In this document: positions 49,624-60,560 of the stretch, piece by piece
Position numbering within the stretch: the stretch's first letter is position 1
Layout: each line of letters opens with the position of its first letter
From: Hippasteria phrygiana
Taxonomy: Eukaryota; Echinodermata; Asteroidea; Valvatida; Goniasteridae
NCBI GenBank assembly: GCA_037893225.1
Contig: JAZGUH010000280.1
Coordinates: 124,001 to 188,000 of the forward strand
DNA length: 64,000 nt
Direction of reading: 5' to 3'
Notes under the pieces: model-generated
Databases searched by the model: none
What the model was told of the DNA's origin: nothing
Seen by the model: the letters and a program-made list of their open reading frames with translations, nothing else
Translations under genes and position numbers: made by a program

Positions 49624-52600
49624 CTGTAATGTAAAAATCAACAATGAAAAATCTCACTGCAATTTGTACTTGCGAAGACGGAGTTACGCCAACGTTGAAC
49701 ATCTATTCACTAGTGCTTTTCACAGGTTGTTATGTGCTAGCATTTTTCGCAGCCATTTTGTGTCCAAGTTTTGAGACCTCTTTTTGCCTCAACGGCCAAT
49801 TTCGCGGAGCTGCTCAGCAAATATTTGCTTAGTAGAAACAGGTAACCAGCAAAAATGCTTTGTGATGTGTACTACTTGCGACTGGTTCTCAACAGATTTA
49901 TACTCAGTACAAATATTTCTAAGCTTCTCAGCTTCATGGAATTGGGCCTAAGTCTTACCAAGCTTGCTTCACAATCAGATATGTTAGGAAAATCCACTTC
50001 CTCGAGAAGGGTACCAGCCGAATGGCATCTTGTGGATGGAGAGGTGTTACCAGTATTCTCAACCTTGTTTGTGTGATGCACTGGCTTCAAGTATTCGCTG
50101 GAGGCAACTGAGCAGGGCCGGAGAGCAGAGGGGGCCTCAGGAGGTGCTCTGATTCTCTGAGGCTCAAACCGCTGAGGTGAAAGGTGGCGGGTGCTGGTCT
50201 TACTAACGCGTGGCAGAGTGTGGATTTTGTTGAAACTATAGCTTGTAACGTTTATACGCCGTTTGTGAGGTTGAGGCATCGTCACTATTCTGGATGGCGT
50301 GCGGGGAGGTGATGAGGTTGGTGTGGATGGGGACGAGGCTGCACCTTGGGATTTTTCCCTGACGTTCCCGTACATGGCATTGGAAGCTGGCATCCATTTC
50401 CTTGGTGTGGTGCGGGGAGGCGGCGGCGGCGGCGGCAGCCTACTAGGAGGTGCGTCATGTACATCAGAAATCTCCCTCTCCGTCTTAATCTCCGGTATTG
50501 ATGCTTGCCCCTCAGCTCTCTGTGGGAAACCTAACGGGGAATTGAAGGCTGAGGGAGGGTCGGGGTGAGGTGCCATGAGAAATGTACAGCTGGGAGAAGG
50601 GACTTGTACTACTTGGTCTGGTATTGCTAGTGCCTTAGTAAGCTGCTGAGATAGACCCGCCCTTATGTTGATGGGTTTGGTGTACAAACAGGTGTCCTTA
50701 TCGTCATCGTTCTCTCTGGGTGTTGCAACGGGAAATAGAGAAGCCTAAAAGAAATGGAACGGGGACAATATTGGCTTCAATCTGTCACGCACAGGTTGTA
50801 AGGATAGATTCAGGGTAAAAAGTCATTGGTAGAGAATGTTTGAATGTAATAGGTATGTATACAGCACTCGGAAAAAAATGTCGTTTCAGGTAAAGGTCTG
50901 TTCTGGTTTGGTGTGACACAAGGGAGTCACGTTGGCCTTGTGGTACTTTCCTCGCCTTCCACCACTGTGACCCTGGTTCGAATCCCACCAAGGACGGCAC
51001 GTGGATTGGCTTTTCAGTCCCTGATTCAATGGGTTTTACCCAGAATATTATTCTGAGATTTTCTCTCACCCAAACAAAATATTTCAGGTTTCTCGTGAGC
51101 TTTTGAGGAACCCTTGGTTTCAGTACCAGAAATACACAAATGAAGCAGAACTTTTCTGCCGTCATTTTTTCCCTCATGAAATCAATTCTTTGCGTAGTTT
51201 CATAAATCTTTCATCTTTTCTTTTGCGACATTTACTGCCTGGCAATTTGACCTCAAATAAAAAAGCATTCATGAACTTAAAGCAAGGAATTATTGATATT
51301 ACCATATCTTCCCCCTGATTCTTATCGTATTCACTGAGTTGACTCGGTGGGCTTCCAAACCAAGGTTCTGTTGTTCATAAAACCAACAAATAAACAAACA
51401 CGCAACATTACAAAGTTATACAAAAAGAAGCTGTTATGGGCCATTTCTCAAACCTGGCTTCGGCTTAGCTATCCCCAGCTTTTTTGCCAGAAAGAAAACC
51501 TTGAATACTTGAATAAAATGAACAGGCTCCAACTCAGGGTCAACTAGAAGACTTTTTTATTTTATTTTTTCTCTTTTTTTTCTATTTCTAGGGGGGAAGT
51601 GCCCCTCCCCCGCAATGCCCATGAACAAAGTATAACGGAAAATGTACCTGTGACTGATGGACTTTTCCTTTTGATCCATCTGGCCATTCCTGGAGAGTCT
51701 TCCTCTGGTGGGAGTGGAGGGAGGGGTCGCTCTATCATCCTCCGCTCAACCTCAGGATTGACGTACAAATGACTGATTTCATCAATATTATCATCCGAGC
51801 CTGCAAATTCAATCAACCAAAAACCACCCTTATCGTCCATGATTTGTTTTTATCTCGAAAACTGCAACTTATCTACACCCATTCATCTTCATGATGTTAA
51901 ACACATGTTCATTAAAGAACTACTAACTTTTTTTTTTTTTAAAGGAACACATTAAAATGAAGTTTTCACCTAATAAATAAGCCATGCACTGACCAAGGTT
52001 ACAGTCCAATCTGGAGAGGTTGGGAGTGCTTCGGCTTAGAGGCGGCGTGACCGCAATGCATCGTTTCTCCTCCCGTGACTGCGGGGTTGGCATTAGGGTT
52101 GGTACTTGCTCGGTCCGGGCAAAAGTGACGAACGGTGCTGCGTACTCGCAGATAAAGAGTTCCTGGAATTGGGAGAAATGGCTTGATGAAATGCTTACAA
52201 TGTTTGGGAGGGAGGGGGGGGGGGGGCATTTACCTCAAGTGGAAAAGGAGGGCAATGGCCCCCCTGTTCCGCCACCTATAGCAACAGCACATGGGGCCAA
52301 TATCAGTGACACGTTAAGCACTGCACTTATTACAGTTTAGTGTGACAAATATTGCTATTCATAACCAGTGTAACCATGCCGGCGCTGTCAGTTAATTCCA
52401 GATTGTCCTTTAGACGTCGTCAACTAGCCAGCGTTCGGACAAAGTTAGTCCAACGATTGCCAACAAACTATCATCAGTGATCAAAACGTACTATAGCGGT
52501 CCAATTAGAAATTCTCGGCAGCTGTGTATAATTTTCGGAATTGTCACAAATTGTATAGGTTTTTGAGAAGTATCAACATTTTTCACCCATTGCTTTAAAA

Positions 52601-55600
52601 CTCCCCTTTTATTGAGGCGGGGATAGAAATTGTTTTCAGAAGGGCCTCACAGGTCCATTTCTTCTACAGCCGCTCCTGTCAGTCAAAACACTAACCCTTT
52701 AAAGACATCTACCGCCCTCTTAAGATCTTGGACAGCGGGTACAAACTTGAAGTCTAACAAGAGAGAGAGAGTGTGGATTGTGTGACGAATTAAAGAGAGA
52801 GAGAGTTGCGACAACTTCTGACTTCGGGCCAAAGATGGCCGCTAATATACGTACAGTGGAACAAGGGCTACTGTTCACCAAATATCCCTGTGTACTGATG
52901 CATAATCCACCATGTTTGGTCCAACGTTTGGCACCCCTCATGTCACAAGTCTCTCTATATCCATGGCTCTGATTTATCTAACCAAAAAGCGCCCTCTATT
53001 TCTAAAAATACTGACCAGGGGGATTCTATCCATGCAGCACTCGCCAAACATCTCCAGCAGGGAATTGTATGTCGCCCTCTTGTGAACCATATCCTGACAG
53101 ATCTGGAACAGCACGTTGGCGTTCTTGGTGAGTACGACCCAGGGCACGGCGATTGTTTGCTGCCGCTGTAGCTTCAGTTTTGGCACTTCACCCGAACTCG
53201 CCGCTTTACTGACTGGAAACCCGGTTTCAAACCAGAGGAATTCAATTTAGTCAGCGGCGTAGGCAGGGCTCTCTCCACAGGGGGGGGGGGGGGGGGGGGG
53301 GAGTGGGGGGGCTGATTGTTAGAGTGGGGGGGCTGGTTGTTACAGTAGGGGGTACTCACAGTATTTTTCTTAATAATGCTATTATTTTCTGCTTTTGCAA
53401 AATTTACAGTGGGGGAAACTGGGGGTGGGCGACGGTTTTTTATGGGGGCTGTACACCCCCCCTCCCCCCCCCCCCACGCCCCCCTTGGCAATGCCACTGA
53501 ATTCATTAGGTTTTAATTCTAATACATTTCCATATTGCTGAAGTCGAAATCATGAATAATTAAACACATATAATAAGTGACAAGTAAATACATGAAATGA
53601 GTAATGAAACGATGAACATTCTTCTTTAAATGCAGAAAATGAAGAATCAATGTCGATCAAACGGGATTTTTATAATAATTCCAATTAGTAATTTGCCGTT
53701 TTAGGACTTTCAGGTTTAGTTAAAAGTGAAAGTTACCATCGAACAAGTTTATAAATGTTCACAATTTTCAAAGTGAACAGAGAAAGCTGGCAGGAGCGGG
53801 ATTTGAACCTGCGACCTCCGGAATACAGTACCGATGCTGTACCAGCTGAGCTATCTTGCCCTATGTTGGCGGTCTTCCAAATGTCCCAAACTTCTGTAGA
53901 AAATTCCTGTTTAGGGGGCTCCCGCTTGTGAATAACACCTCTTTTCTACACAACCCTCTTTTCTACCCAACTTTGCCTTAGCTTCTGTAGTCTCCTGTAG
54001 GCATTCCAATGCCTCCGAATGTACGGAAAATGCCACAAGTATGAAGGCCAGAAGTAATTGGGCTTGGTTCACCAAAAACCCGCAATATATCAACTTTAAA
54101 GAATTTCCTCGCTTGCTTGTGATTTCTGTACGATTTTAAATATTTTTTACTTGGCCTCATCCTCGAAAATCAAAAACTTTGTTCTTTTTAAAGATTGGGG
54201 CTACATTTAGGGCTGGGGCTACATTTTATGATGTAAACAGTAATTTTCTGGTCATTACTCACTAAGATTCTGAGCGCTCGCTAGAGATCCCAAGTCGACC
54301 GCCGTGCCTACAAGGAACTCGTGGGTGATTTCTCTCTCCAGGGACAGGATTCCTTCCATCTGGGGCAGGAGCCTCAGCAAGTCCGACTCGGCCGGCAGGT
54401 GGGACTCGGGGTCCCGTAGGGTCACCTGGGCAGGAGAAAACCAAGGGGTAAAAACAGGTGCATGTCTTGGGGGAGGGGTGAGAAGTTAGATGCCCCTTCT
54501 CCAAAAAAACAAACTCAACACCCCGAGAAACTAACAAACTTAGAATATCTGAAATGTTTCTAATATCTCCCAAAATCTTTCCACAGTTTTCAAAATGTTT
54601 CCAACCTTGTAAAATGTGAGGGTTAAAAATATTTATTTTAAAGAAAAATTTTTCATAAACACGATAATTTTAAAATGTAGCCAGTCACTTTCTGTTAAAG
54701 AGTTACTCGTGGTTTTTCAAGCATGTTTTTATTTGTGGCCATGTTGGGAATTGTTTGGCAAGTTATCAGCCACAATAAAAAAAAAATTCTGAAAAATACC
54801 CACATCGTGCTCTTACATGAAAATTAACAAAGTTTTGAATAATGCCCTACGGGTCTACGTCTATAAAGTAGTTCAACCCCATGCTATTTTTCCCTTTTTA
54901 CTACCAGACATTAGGATAAGCTAGTTTGGAATTACAAAATGACTGGACAGCACATGTGCTGCATCAGTCTCAGTATGAGCATTGACAGTGTCCCGTGGTG
55001 GACATCGTACCCTGCACGGTAGCACGAACCGCTTAAGCATGTCGTGTAGCGTGTACCCCTCCGGATCGGGAATGGACTCAAAGAGTCCTCCCCACTTCAG
55101 GTTCAACAGCACCTCGTCTCCGTCATCCTTACGGCATCTGATTGGCAATCAATCAATAGTCGATTCAATAAAAGAATCGATAATCAAATCATCAGTGACT
55201 AAAACTATGTACAATAGCGAGATGCATGCAAAAAAAAAAAAAAATCAGGGATGGACAATATGTGCCAAATAATTACAAACATGTGAAGCATCCCGCTGTC
55301 ATATAAATATCCGACTCCCGTGAATATCTGAGTTTTTACCCATGATGATGCATTCCAACACTATTCTTGGGCCAATTTCATAAGGCCTTAAGCACAAAAA
55401 TCTTGCTTAGTGAAATCAGGTTACCAGCCAAAACTGTCTGATTTTCACACTAAGCAAGCTACAGCTGATTACCAGTCACAAGCAATATATACATCACGTG
55501 GAAATTTGGTTGGTAATCCCATTTTTACCAAGAAAGACTTTTCATGCTAAGTAAATTGTTGTGCTTAAGCACCTCCATGAAATGTGCCCCTTTTTAAAAA

Positions 55601-58077
55601 TAATAAACGCAATAATGTTTGGAAATATCCTTCAACCTCATGTAAAAATGTAAAATTACACAGATAATAAATACAAAATGTTAAACATGGCTATGAACAC
55701 ATCACTCAGAACACAACTCAAATATTGCTGTCGTTTTCAAATTTCACACAAGTACATAAACAATACAAAATGTGTTACAATGACAGAAAACAAACAAATG
55801 AAAGCCATGCAAAGCACGTACACATTATGTTTGGGAAATGTGAATTCTTCATTCGAAAGCAGCACATTCGAAAGGAGGAAGTTAAAATAGCTGCTTTTGT
55901 GTCGGCAAACAAAATAATCCAACATTTTTTGTTTCATTTTTGCGACTTGTTTTTTACCTTGATTTTCAAGAATAGCATTTCTAATAATAGTAATGTGTGG
56001 ATCATAGAGCTATATTCAATTTCACATATACATGCAGCTCCGTGGTGTAGATTTGTATAGCACACATATCCACATTCATCGCTGCGCTCAAGGCGCTATA
56101 TTATTACCCCTGCTTATCAGGCCTATAATTCCTTTCTGAAACCTCAACTTGCTGGGGATAAGGGCACTGGGCTTTTATGAACACGAACCAACACTGCCCT
56201 CACAGGCAACATTATCAGTTTCTGAAGTTTTTACATTTTTATATTAATTAATTAATTTTTTTTTTTTGGGGGGGGGGGGAGGGACGGAGAATTTCCCCCG
56301 CTGCACTCCCCCGATCCACTTTTGGTGTGAGTCCATAATTTTTGGAGTGGCCATGAATTCTGTTGGTCGTGCAAACATTTTTTACTACGGATGCACCGGA
56401 ATTTTCTATGGCCACTACACTTCAAAGACCTTAAATCGGCGCAACTTTTCTTTTATTGACTGTCGATATCTACAGCCGCTCTGCTCCAACATCTTCACGA
56501 GACAGGAATCGGGATCTGTCGCTCGGTCTGCACGTATTTTCGTATTTTTGATGCAGACAGAAAGATGCATATTCAAGTCTTTCTCTCAGGACGTTCAATG
56601 TTATGCTACCTTTTGGACGTACGGTGACTTACCTCAAGAAACCTCTCTCGTCCCACCAGGAATTGCACATGGCCAGCCCGAGTATCTCCAAGATATCATC
56701 CTTATATACCCCTTCCCCCTTCTTGCAGGGCCTCTTCTTGACCCGGACGAAGTGCGGTGTCATCTCAGCGAGTTTCCGCACCGTCTTGAAGGACTTCTGT
56801 GGCTTGTTGTTCCGCTCCCCAGCCAGGTGGATTGGATCAAAGCGACCGGTGAAGTTCTTGGGGAAGCAGAAGCGAATAGGGTCTGGTGCCTCATCAAGAT
56901 CTTTGGTATCCGCCTTAGGACAATATGCAAAATACCTTCATTTTTAGCTGTCAATTTTCATGTTTTCCCTTTTAAAATATAAATATATATATCAGAGCAC
57001 CATGCTACTGCTACGATCAGTAGTACAGCGATGGGGAAGGGGTTGGGGTTCGATAAGTCAACATTTGACTTATTTTAACAGTTTTTACATTAAATTTGTT
57101 TACTGACTGGCTGATAAGCACTAAAATAAAGCAGATAACACAAATATTTAGCAAACTGACTGCGGAAAAATTAAAACAAATTTTTCAAATGTTTATGCAG
57201 AAATCAGCTATGGTACTGAAGCTTTCCTGTGTGACATCATTCCTGTATCATGATGAATAAATAAATCACATTAGCATACAATCCCAGAGATTGCTAAAAA
57301 AAAATGGGTGTAAACGCCTTCAGAATGGCAGACCAAAAGTTGAAAGTGATGGGAAATTGGATGTACAGGTACAGGTATATGGTGTGGGCCTAAGTATTTA
57401 AAATTTCATTTCATGTGAGCTTTAATAAACCACCATCATTGGTTTGATTTGAGCTGATAAGCTAACCATTACTTCGGCAACCACCATGTCCACGCGCTGA
57501 ATCTCGTGAAGTTTGATGACGTCCATTGCCGAAAAGCAGGAGTCGCTGGTGTTGCCATAGTATCCCTCGCAGATGCGGACCAAAGTTGGGAGCTTGTATC
57601 TGTGAAGTCGACAAGAAGTTCATTTTTCAATGAAAAGTGACTTATGAAAAGTGAGCAGCAGCAGTGACAGCAACAGCAGCAACAGCAGCAGCAGCAGCAG
57701 CAGTGACAGTAGTAGCATCAACAGAAGCAGCAGCAACAGAAGCAACAGAAGCAGCAGCAACAGCAGTAGAAATACCCACAGCAACAGTATCAGAAGCAAC
57801 AGTATCAGAAGCAACAGCAGCAGCAACACCAGCAGCAAGAAGCAAGAGCAGTAGCAAAGCAGCAGCAACATCACCAGCAGCAAGAAGCAGCAGCAGCAAC
57901 AACATTAGCAACAACAACAGCAGCAACACCACCGAAGCAAGAGCAGTAGCAGTAGCAGCAGTAGCAGTAGCAGCAGTAGCAGCAGTAGCAGCAGCAGCAT
58001 CACCAGCAGCAAGAAGCAACAGTAGCAACAGCAGTAGCAACAACAACAACAACAACAACAGCAGCAGCAGCAGCAAA

Positions 58078-58108
<31 letters not shown>

Positions 58109-58528
58109 GCAACAACATCACCAGCAGAAAGAAGCAACAGCAGCAGCACTAGCAACATCATCATCACCAGCAGCAAGAAGCAACAGCAGCAAACAGCAGC
58201 AGCAGCAATAATGAGCAACAGGAGGAGCAGCGGCAACAACATAGCAGCGGCAACATCACCAGCAGCAAGAAGTAACAAGAGCAGTCGCATAGCAGCAGTA
58301 GCAATGCATCGATTACAGAAGCAGAACACTAGGTATAAAAAAGAAAAGCATTATCAACTGCACACACAGCAGCATTCATAAGTTACAACAGTAAAAAGCG
58401 ATATCAGCCGAAACACAATAAAAATCAACCTACTTATCGATGAGCTGCATCGGGCTGTAAGAGGTATCCAACCAGTCCAGACTACCCATGGCTGAAGCGT
58501 AGCACCATTCACTGGCTATAGGTGTCAT
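49318..58528 (-). CDS. GAREM: GAREM-type adaptor (CABIT + SAM), whole gene, ten exons
   Basis: Ten exons on the minus strand join into about 792 residues (human GAREM1 is of similar size, near 880). Order: CABIT-type region, about residues 14-330 (exons 1-6); a Ser/Pro-rich linker with tyrosine motifs, 333-715; a SAM domain, about 718-792, ending RGWRP, the same ending as vertebrate GAREM. CABIT plus C-terminal SAM defines GAREM. GAREM binds GRB2 after growth-factor receptor activation and promotes ERK signalling in the cytoplasm. Two pYxN sites (Tyr401 VN, Tyr554 GN) fit GRB2 SH2 binding, and RPLPPLPP (413-420) and a Pro7 run fit SH3 binding. All junctions have GT/AG; phases match everywhere except that exon 8/9 needs a choice of acceptor. 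The start is taken as the ATG at 58526-58528; 58489 or an upstream exon are alternatives. Confidence 0.9.
49788..49950. mobile_element. GCTTAAGC-type MITE beside a GAREM splice donor
   Basis: Family blocks are present: AGCTGCTCAGCAAATATTTGCTTAG, GGTAACCAGCAAAA, TTGCGACTGGTTC, and a terminal CTTCATGGAATTGGGCC. On the minus strand it begins within about 10 bases of the exon 9 donor at 49959. Confidence 0.72.
49959..50713 (-). CDS. GAREM: GAREM exon 9, proline/tyrosine-rich linker
   Basis: Donor AGCTTG|GTAAGA, phase 0. The acceptor is either CCCAGAG| at 50713 (keeps frame with exon 8) or the stronger TTCTTTTAG| at 50744 (phase 0). It encodes about residues 440-691: a proline-rich block with seven consecutive Pro (533-539, encoded by a GGC/GCC run), MYGNV (Tyr554, a pYxN GRB2-SH2 motif) and EYLKP (Tyr647, pYxxP). 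Disordered, with low conservation as in other GAREMs. Confidence 0.82.
50920..51075 (+). mobile_element. tRNA-derived SINE in GAREM intron 8
   Basis: TTGGCCTTGTGGTAC (A-box region) and CTGGTTCGAATCCCACC (B box) are followed by GGTTTTACCCAGAATATTATTCTG. The 130-codon minus frame here is a shadow of this element. Confidence 0.7.
51648..51800 (-). CDS. GAREM: GAREM exon 8, GRB2-binding motif exon
   Basis: Acceptor GAATTTGCAG| and donor ACAG|GTACAT, phase 1 to 1. Residues 389-440 contain HLYVNPEV (Tyr401, pYxN) followed by RPLPPLPPEE, a class-type SH3 ligand, then a basic RWIKRK. This is the clearest adaptor motif exon in the gene. Confidence 0.9.
51994..52162 (-). CDS. GAREM: GAREM exon 7
   Basis: Acceptor CAATTCCAG|GAA (phase 0) and donor CTTG|GTCAGT (phase 1). 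It encodes residues 333-389: ELFICEYAAPF at the end of the CABIT region, then a Ser/Pro linker with PPLSRSTPNLSRL, a possible 14-3-3 or basophilic kinase site. Confidence 0.88.
53016..53212 (-). CDS. GAREM: GAREM exon 6, CABIT region
   Basis: Acceptor GTTTCCAG| and donor CCCCTG|GTCAGT; enters with phase 1, leaves phase 0. Residues 267-332 include LQRQQTIAVPWVVLTKN and EMFGECCMDRIPL. The downstream frame reading is intron. Confidence 0.88.
53280..53480. repeat. G/C homopolymer-rich repeat in GAREM intron 5
   Basis: A run of about 22 G at 53280-53301, GGGGGGCTGATTGTTAGAG-type short repeats and a C-rich end with GCCACTGAATTC. It resembles a decayed MITE with homopolymer tracts, sited between exons 5 and 6. 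Confidence 0.5.
53790..53886 (-). mobile_element. tRNA-like SINE head, second copy
   Basis: Homologous to 13180-13272 over about 95 bp, including GCAGGAGCGGGATTTGAAC and GCCCTATGTTGGCGGTCT. It has A- and B-box-like words on the minus strand but no paired acceptor stem. It lies in GAREM intron 5. Confidence 0.72.
54263..54425 (-). CDS. GAREM: GAREM exon 5, CABIT region
   Basis: Acceptor TTCTCCTGCCCAG| (strong) and donor CTTA|GTGAGT, phase 0 to 1. Residues 213-267: VTLRDPESHLPAE, LLRLLPQMEGILSLEREIT, and HEFLVGTAVDLGS. Confidence 0.9.
55011..55137 (-). CDS. GAREM: GAREM exon 4, CABIT region
   Basis: Acceptor TGCCAATCAG| and donor TGCAGG|GTACGA; enters in phase 2, leaves phase 0. Residues 170-212 include VLLNLKWGGLFESIPDPEGY and LHDMLKRFVLPCR, matching the CABIT pattern of polar and hydrophobic strands. 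Confidence 0.9.
55371..55590. mobile_element. GCTTAAGC-type hairpin MITE in GAREM intron 3
   Basis: Ends GGGCCAATTTCATAAGGCC and CACCTCCATGAAATGTGCCCC. Internal GTTACCAGCCAAAACTG pairs with AATTTGGTTGGTAATCCC. Second-best preserved copy of the family. Confidence 0.82.
56050..56215 (-). mobile_element. SINE, 3' part (minus orientation)
   Basis: CTGCGCTCAAGGCGCTATA and CTGCTTATCAGGCC..CTGGGGATAAGGGC..CACAGGCAAC match the 3' body of the SINEs at 19741 and 63050. The tRNA head is missing. Confidence 0.65.
56633..56913 (-). CDS. GAREM: GAREM exon 3, CABIT region
   Basis: Acceptor ATTGTCCTAAG|GCG and donor TTGAG|GTAAGT, phase 0 to 2. Residues 77-170: a strand region IRFCFPKNFTGRF, the linker FKTVRKLAEM, FVRVKKRPCKK, then LEILGLAMCNSWWDERGFL. 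The 238-codon open frame on the opposite strand is a shadow of this exon. Confidence 0.9.
57467..57599 (-). CDS. GAREM: GAREM exon 2, start of CABIT region
   Basis: Acceptor CGACTTCACAG| and donor GTAATG|GTTAGC; enters with phase 2, leaves phase 0. Residues 32-76: the codon split with exon 1 gives DKYKLPTLVRIC, aligning with the TYRLPQIARL block at the same place in vertebrate GAREM. Confidence 0.9.
57654..58300. repeat. CAG/CAA-rich trinucleotide tract in GAREM intron 1
   Basis: About 650 bp of nearly uninterrupted CAG, CAA and TAG triplets on the plus strand (CTG/TTG on the gene's sense strand). A longer phrase, ATCACCAGCAGCAAGAAG or a close variant, recurs near 57870, 57999, 58117, 58165 and 58255, so a higher-order unit was amplified. 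Poly-Ala, Leu and Ser frames here are artefacts of the repeat. Confidence 0.95.
58434..58528 (-). CDS. GAREM: GAREM exon 1 (first recognised coding exon)
   Basis: Starts at ATG 58526-58528 (MTPIASEW) and ends ATCGATAA|GTAGGT in phase 2. GSLDWLDTSYSPMQLIDK aligns with the N-terminal SLKDVKWSSVAVPLDLLV block of vertebrate GAREM. The frame is open further upstream, and AAG|GAG just before it could be an acceptor for an earlier exon, so the true start is not certain; ATG at 58489 is another option. Confidence 0.8.
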
Positions 58529-59439
58529 CACAGCCTTGGGTACAACCTCGCACTCCTTGCCAGGAAATACAAGGGACCATGGACAGAAGAAAAAACCCTG
58601 GCTCAATAATCCCTCAAGAAAATTACTTTTTACTTCTTGCAGTGACACCCTCTCACATAAGGCTAGTGTCCAAGAAGACCACGGTGCTGGTAGAAATGAC
58701 TGTGTACTTGCCGTTAACTTCAGGCAGGTAAAACTGAAATTACTTGCTAGACAACTTTGTACTCACTCCTGTCAAAAATAGCAACTTTTTCAGGTAGCGT
58801 TACAAAAGTGCCACAATATTCTAGCAAGGGTTTTACCAAAACATTGATTCGCTATTGTTAAAATGGCCACTCTTCCATGTAGTGTTGCAAACCGACATCT
58901 ACAAGTGCAAACGCGAGCAGTGTCTCATAACAGACAGTAAAATAATGCACAATGATGACAACTTCGCAAACAATCTTGCCAGATATTATCCTACAACCAA
59001 AGTCAATAAGCCAGCTATTTGAAGACTCCTTAGGGTTGAAGATGGATATTTACAGCCAAAGTTGCGTCCAAAAATATCCGTGTCCTGAGCAGGACAGGAT
59101 GACTTTTCAAGAATCTCAAGATGGCTGTTGGTGGGACAGACGTCTCACACTTCAAAACCAAGTGTCACATTTGAGTTGCACAACTCTTTGTGTGAAACTT
59201 CGATCTGCAGTGACAGAATTGTTTGCAAAACAAGGAAATACTTTCTCCGCTTGTATTATAGGCAGATCCACCCTTCGACGTTCTCACTTTCCAGTATGGT
59301 TTCACTTCTCATCAGTTGTATGTAACTTTTTGTTTTTGTTGATCCACTGCCCCATTTAACAGGCCTAGATACTTATGCACTTTGAAATTATGCATTAATG
59401 TTTCTAATGCAGCATGTTTTGTGTGAAAACACACAGCGG

Positions 59440-59660
59440 GGGGTGATGCACGAATGCTACGAGACAAAATGCTGAATGCCGCACCCTCCATTGTGGTTAA
59501 GTGTACTGGGACTTTAAGGTCTTGGTGATGCTAAAGACTGTGGGTTTGAGCCAGGAGGGTTCGGGATGCTCAAGTCCTTTTTATCACAAATTGCTTCTCT
59601 CGATCAAGGAGTAAATGGGTACGGGTGAGGGCAGTGGTGGTACAGGTTTGAATTTTACCT
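59440..59660 (+). mobile_element. SINE (plus orientation)
   Basis: GACTGTGGGTTTGAGCCAGG resembles a decayed B box, followed by CACAAATTGCTTCTCTCGATC and GGAGTAAATGGGTACGGGTGAGG, the body shared with 19741 and 63050. Confidence 0.62.
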
Positions 59661-60508
59661 TTCCAATTTGGAGTGGAAATCCCCAAGCACATCTGTCATT
59701 CGGTATGAAAGTACATCCTTTATCACTTTCGGTTTAAAAATAGTTTCTCAAAAAATTCCAAGTACACGTACTTTGTACAGAAACCCTCAGTACAAGGAAA
59801 CGTCAACACAGATCGACTTTAAAGGTGCGATTAAGCGTTTGGAGGAATCTTAATTGGTTAGCCATGAATAACAAGACTATGTTGATATACTCTATACAAT
59901 TCATAAATGAGACGAAAAGTTGCACATATGCGGTCAGTTTGGACATATATGCAAAGGCCCCTGAAAGCGCCACCCATTAAAAACTGCATAGAATTTTCTA
60001 TATATATTGCCCATTCTGGGGTATGGTCACTTAAAATTGTGGAATTTACTGAGAAACTGAGAAGCTCACAAAAATAAGTAAATTTCATTTTTTGCTTCGA
60101 CAAGCAAACGTAGAATATCGTTTGCTTTTATTTCATTAGCATAAAATACATATCACCTATGCACGTGGTTACATAAAATCAGAAAAAAAAGCAAAGAGTG
60201 AAATATTTATCTTATAGCTGAAGTTTGTATAATCAAAAGCTAACAACCAAATATATGAATCATAGATTATTTACATCTACTGAGCCGGTAGTAAATAAAT
60301 AAATAAATAAATAAAAAAAACAAAAAAACATGCACCATGTACTGAACATCAATATCATGCATTAGAGGCACACGTGCCCTGAATTTCTGAAATCCCCAAA
60401 ATGTTATATCTTATAAGTTCGTTACCCAACCTTTTTCCAAGGCCTAAGTGTTAATTTATACCACAATGTGTAATATTTACGGAGAAATGAGGAAAAACCT
60501 GAAGCACT

Positions 60509-60560
60509 GATATCCGTACATTCAGACTAGCACCGATATCCGTACATTCAGACTAGCACC
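60509..60560. repeat. 26-bp unit duplicated in tandem
   Basis: GATATCCGTACATTCAGAC followed by TAGCACC occurs twice without a gap. Confidence 0.85.

Noticed and set aside
50785..51177. 130-codon minus-strand frame between GAREM exons 8 and 9
   Set aside because: It is largely antisense to a SINE (B box GGTTCGAATCC) and has no splice sites that would place it in GAREM.
56266..56982. 238-codon plus-strand frame
   Set aside because: It overlaps GAREM exon 3 on the opposite strand; the minus frame has splice sites and family resemblance, the plus frame has none.
57620..58329. Poly-Leu, poly-Ala and poly-Ser frames up to 162 codons
   Set aside because: They come from the CAG/CAA tract read in several frames and lie inside a GAREM intron.
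58952..59359. 135-codon plus-strand frame upstream of GAREM
   Set aside because: No family resemblance, no splice context, odd Ser/Cys/Phe-rich end; treated as chance.
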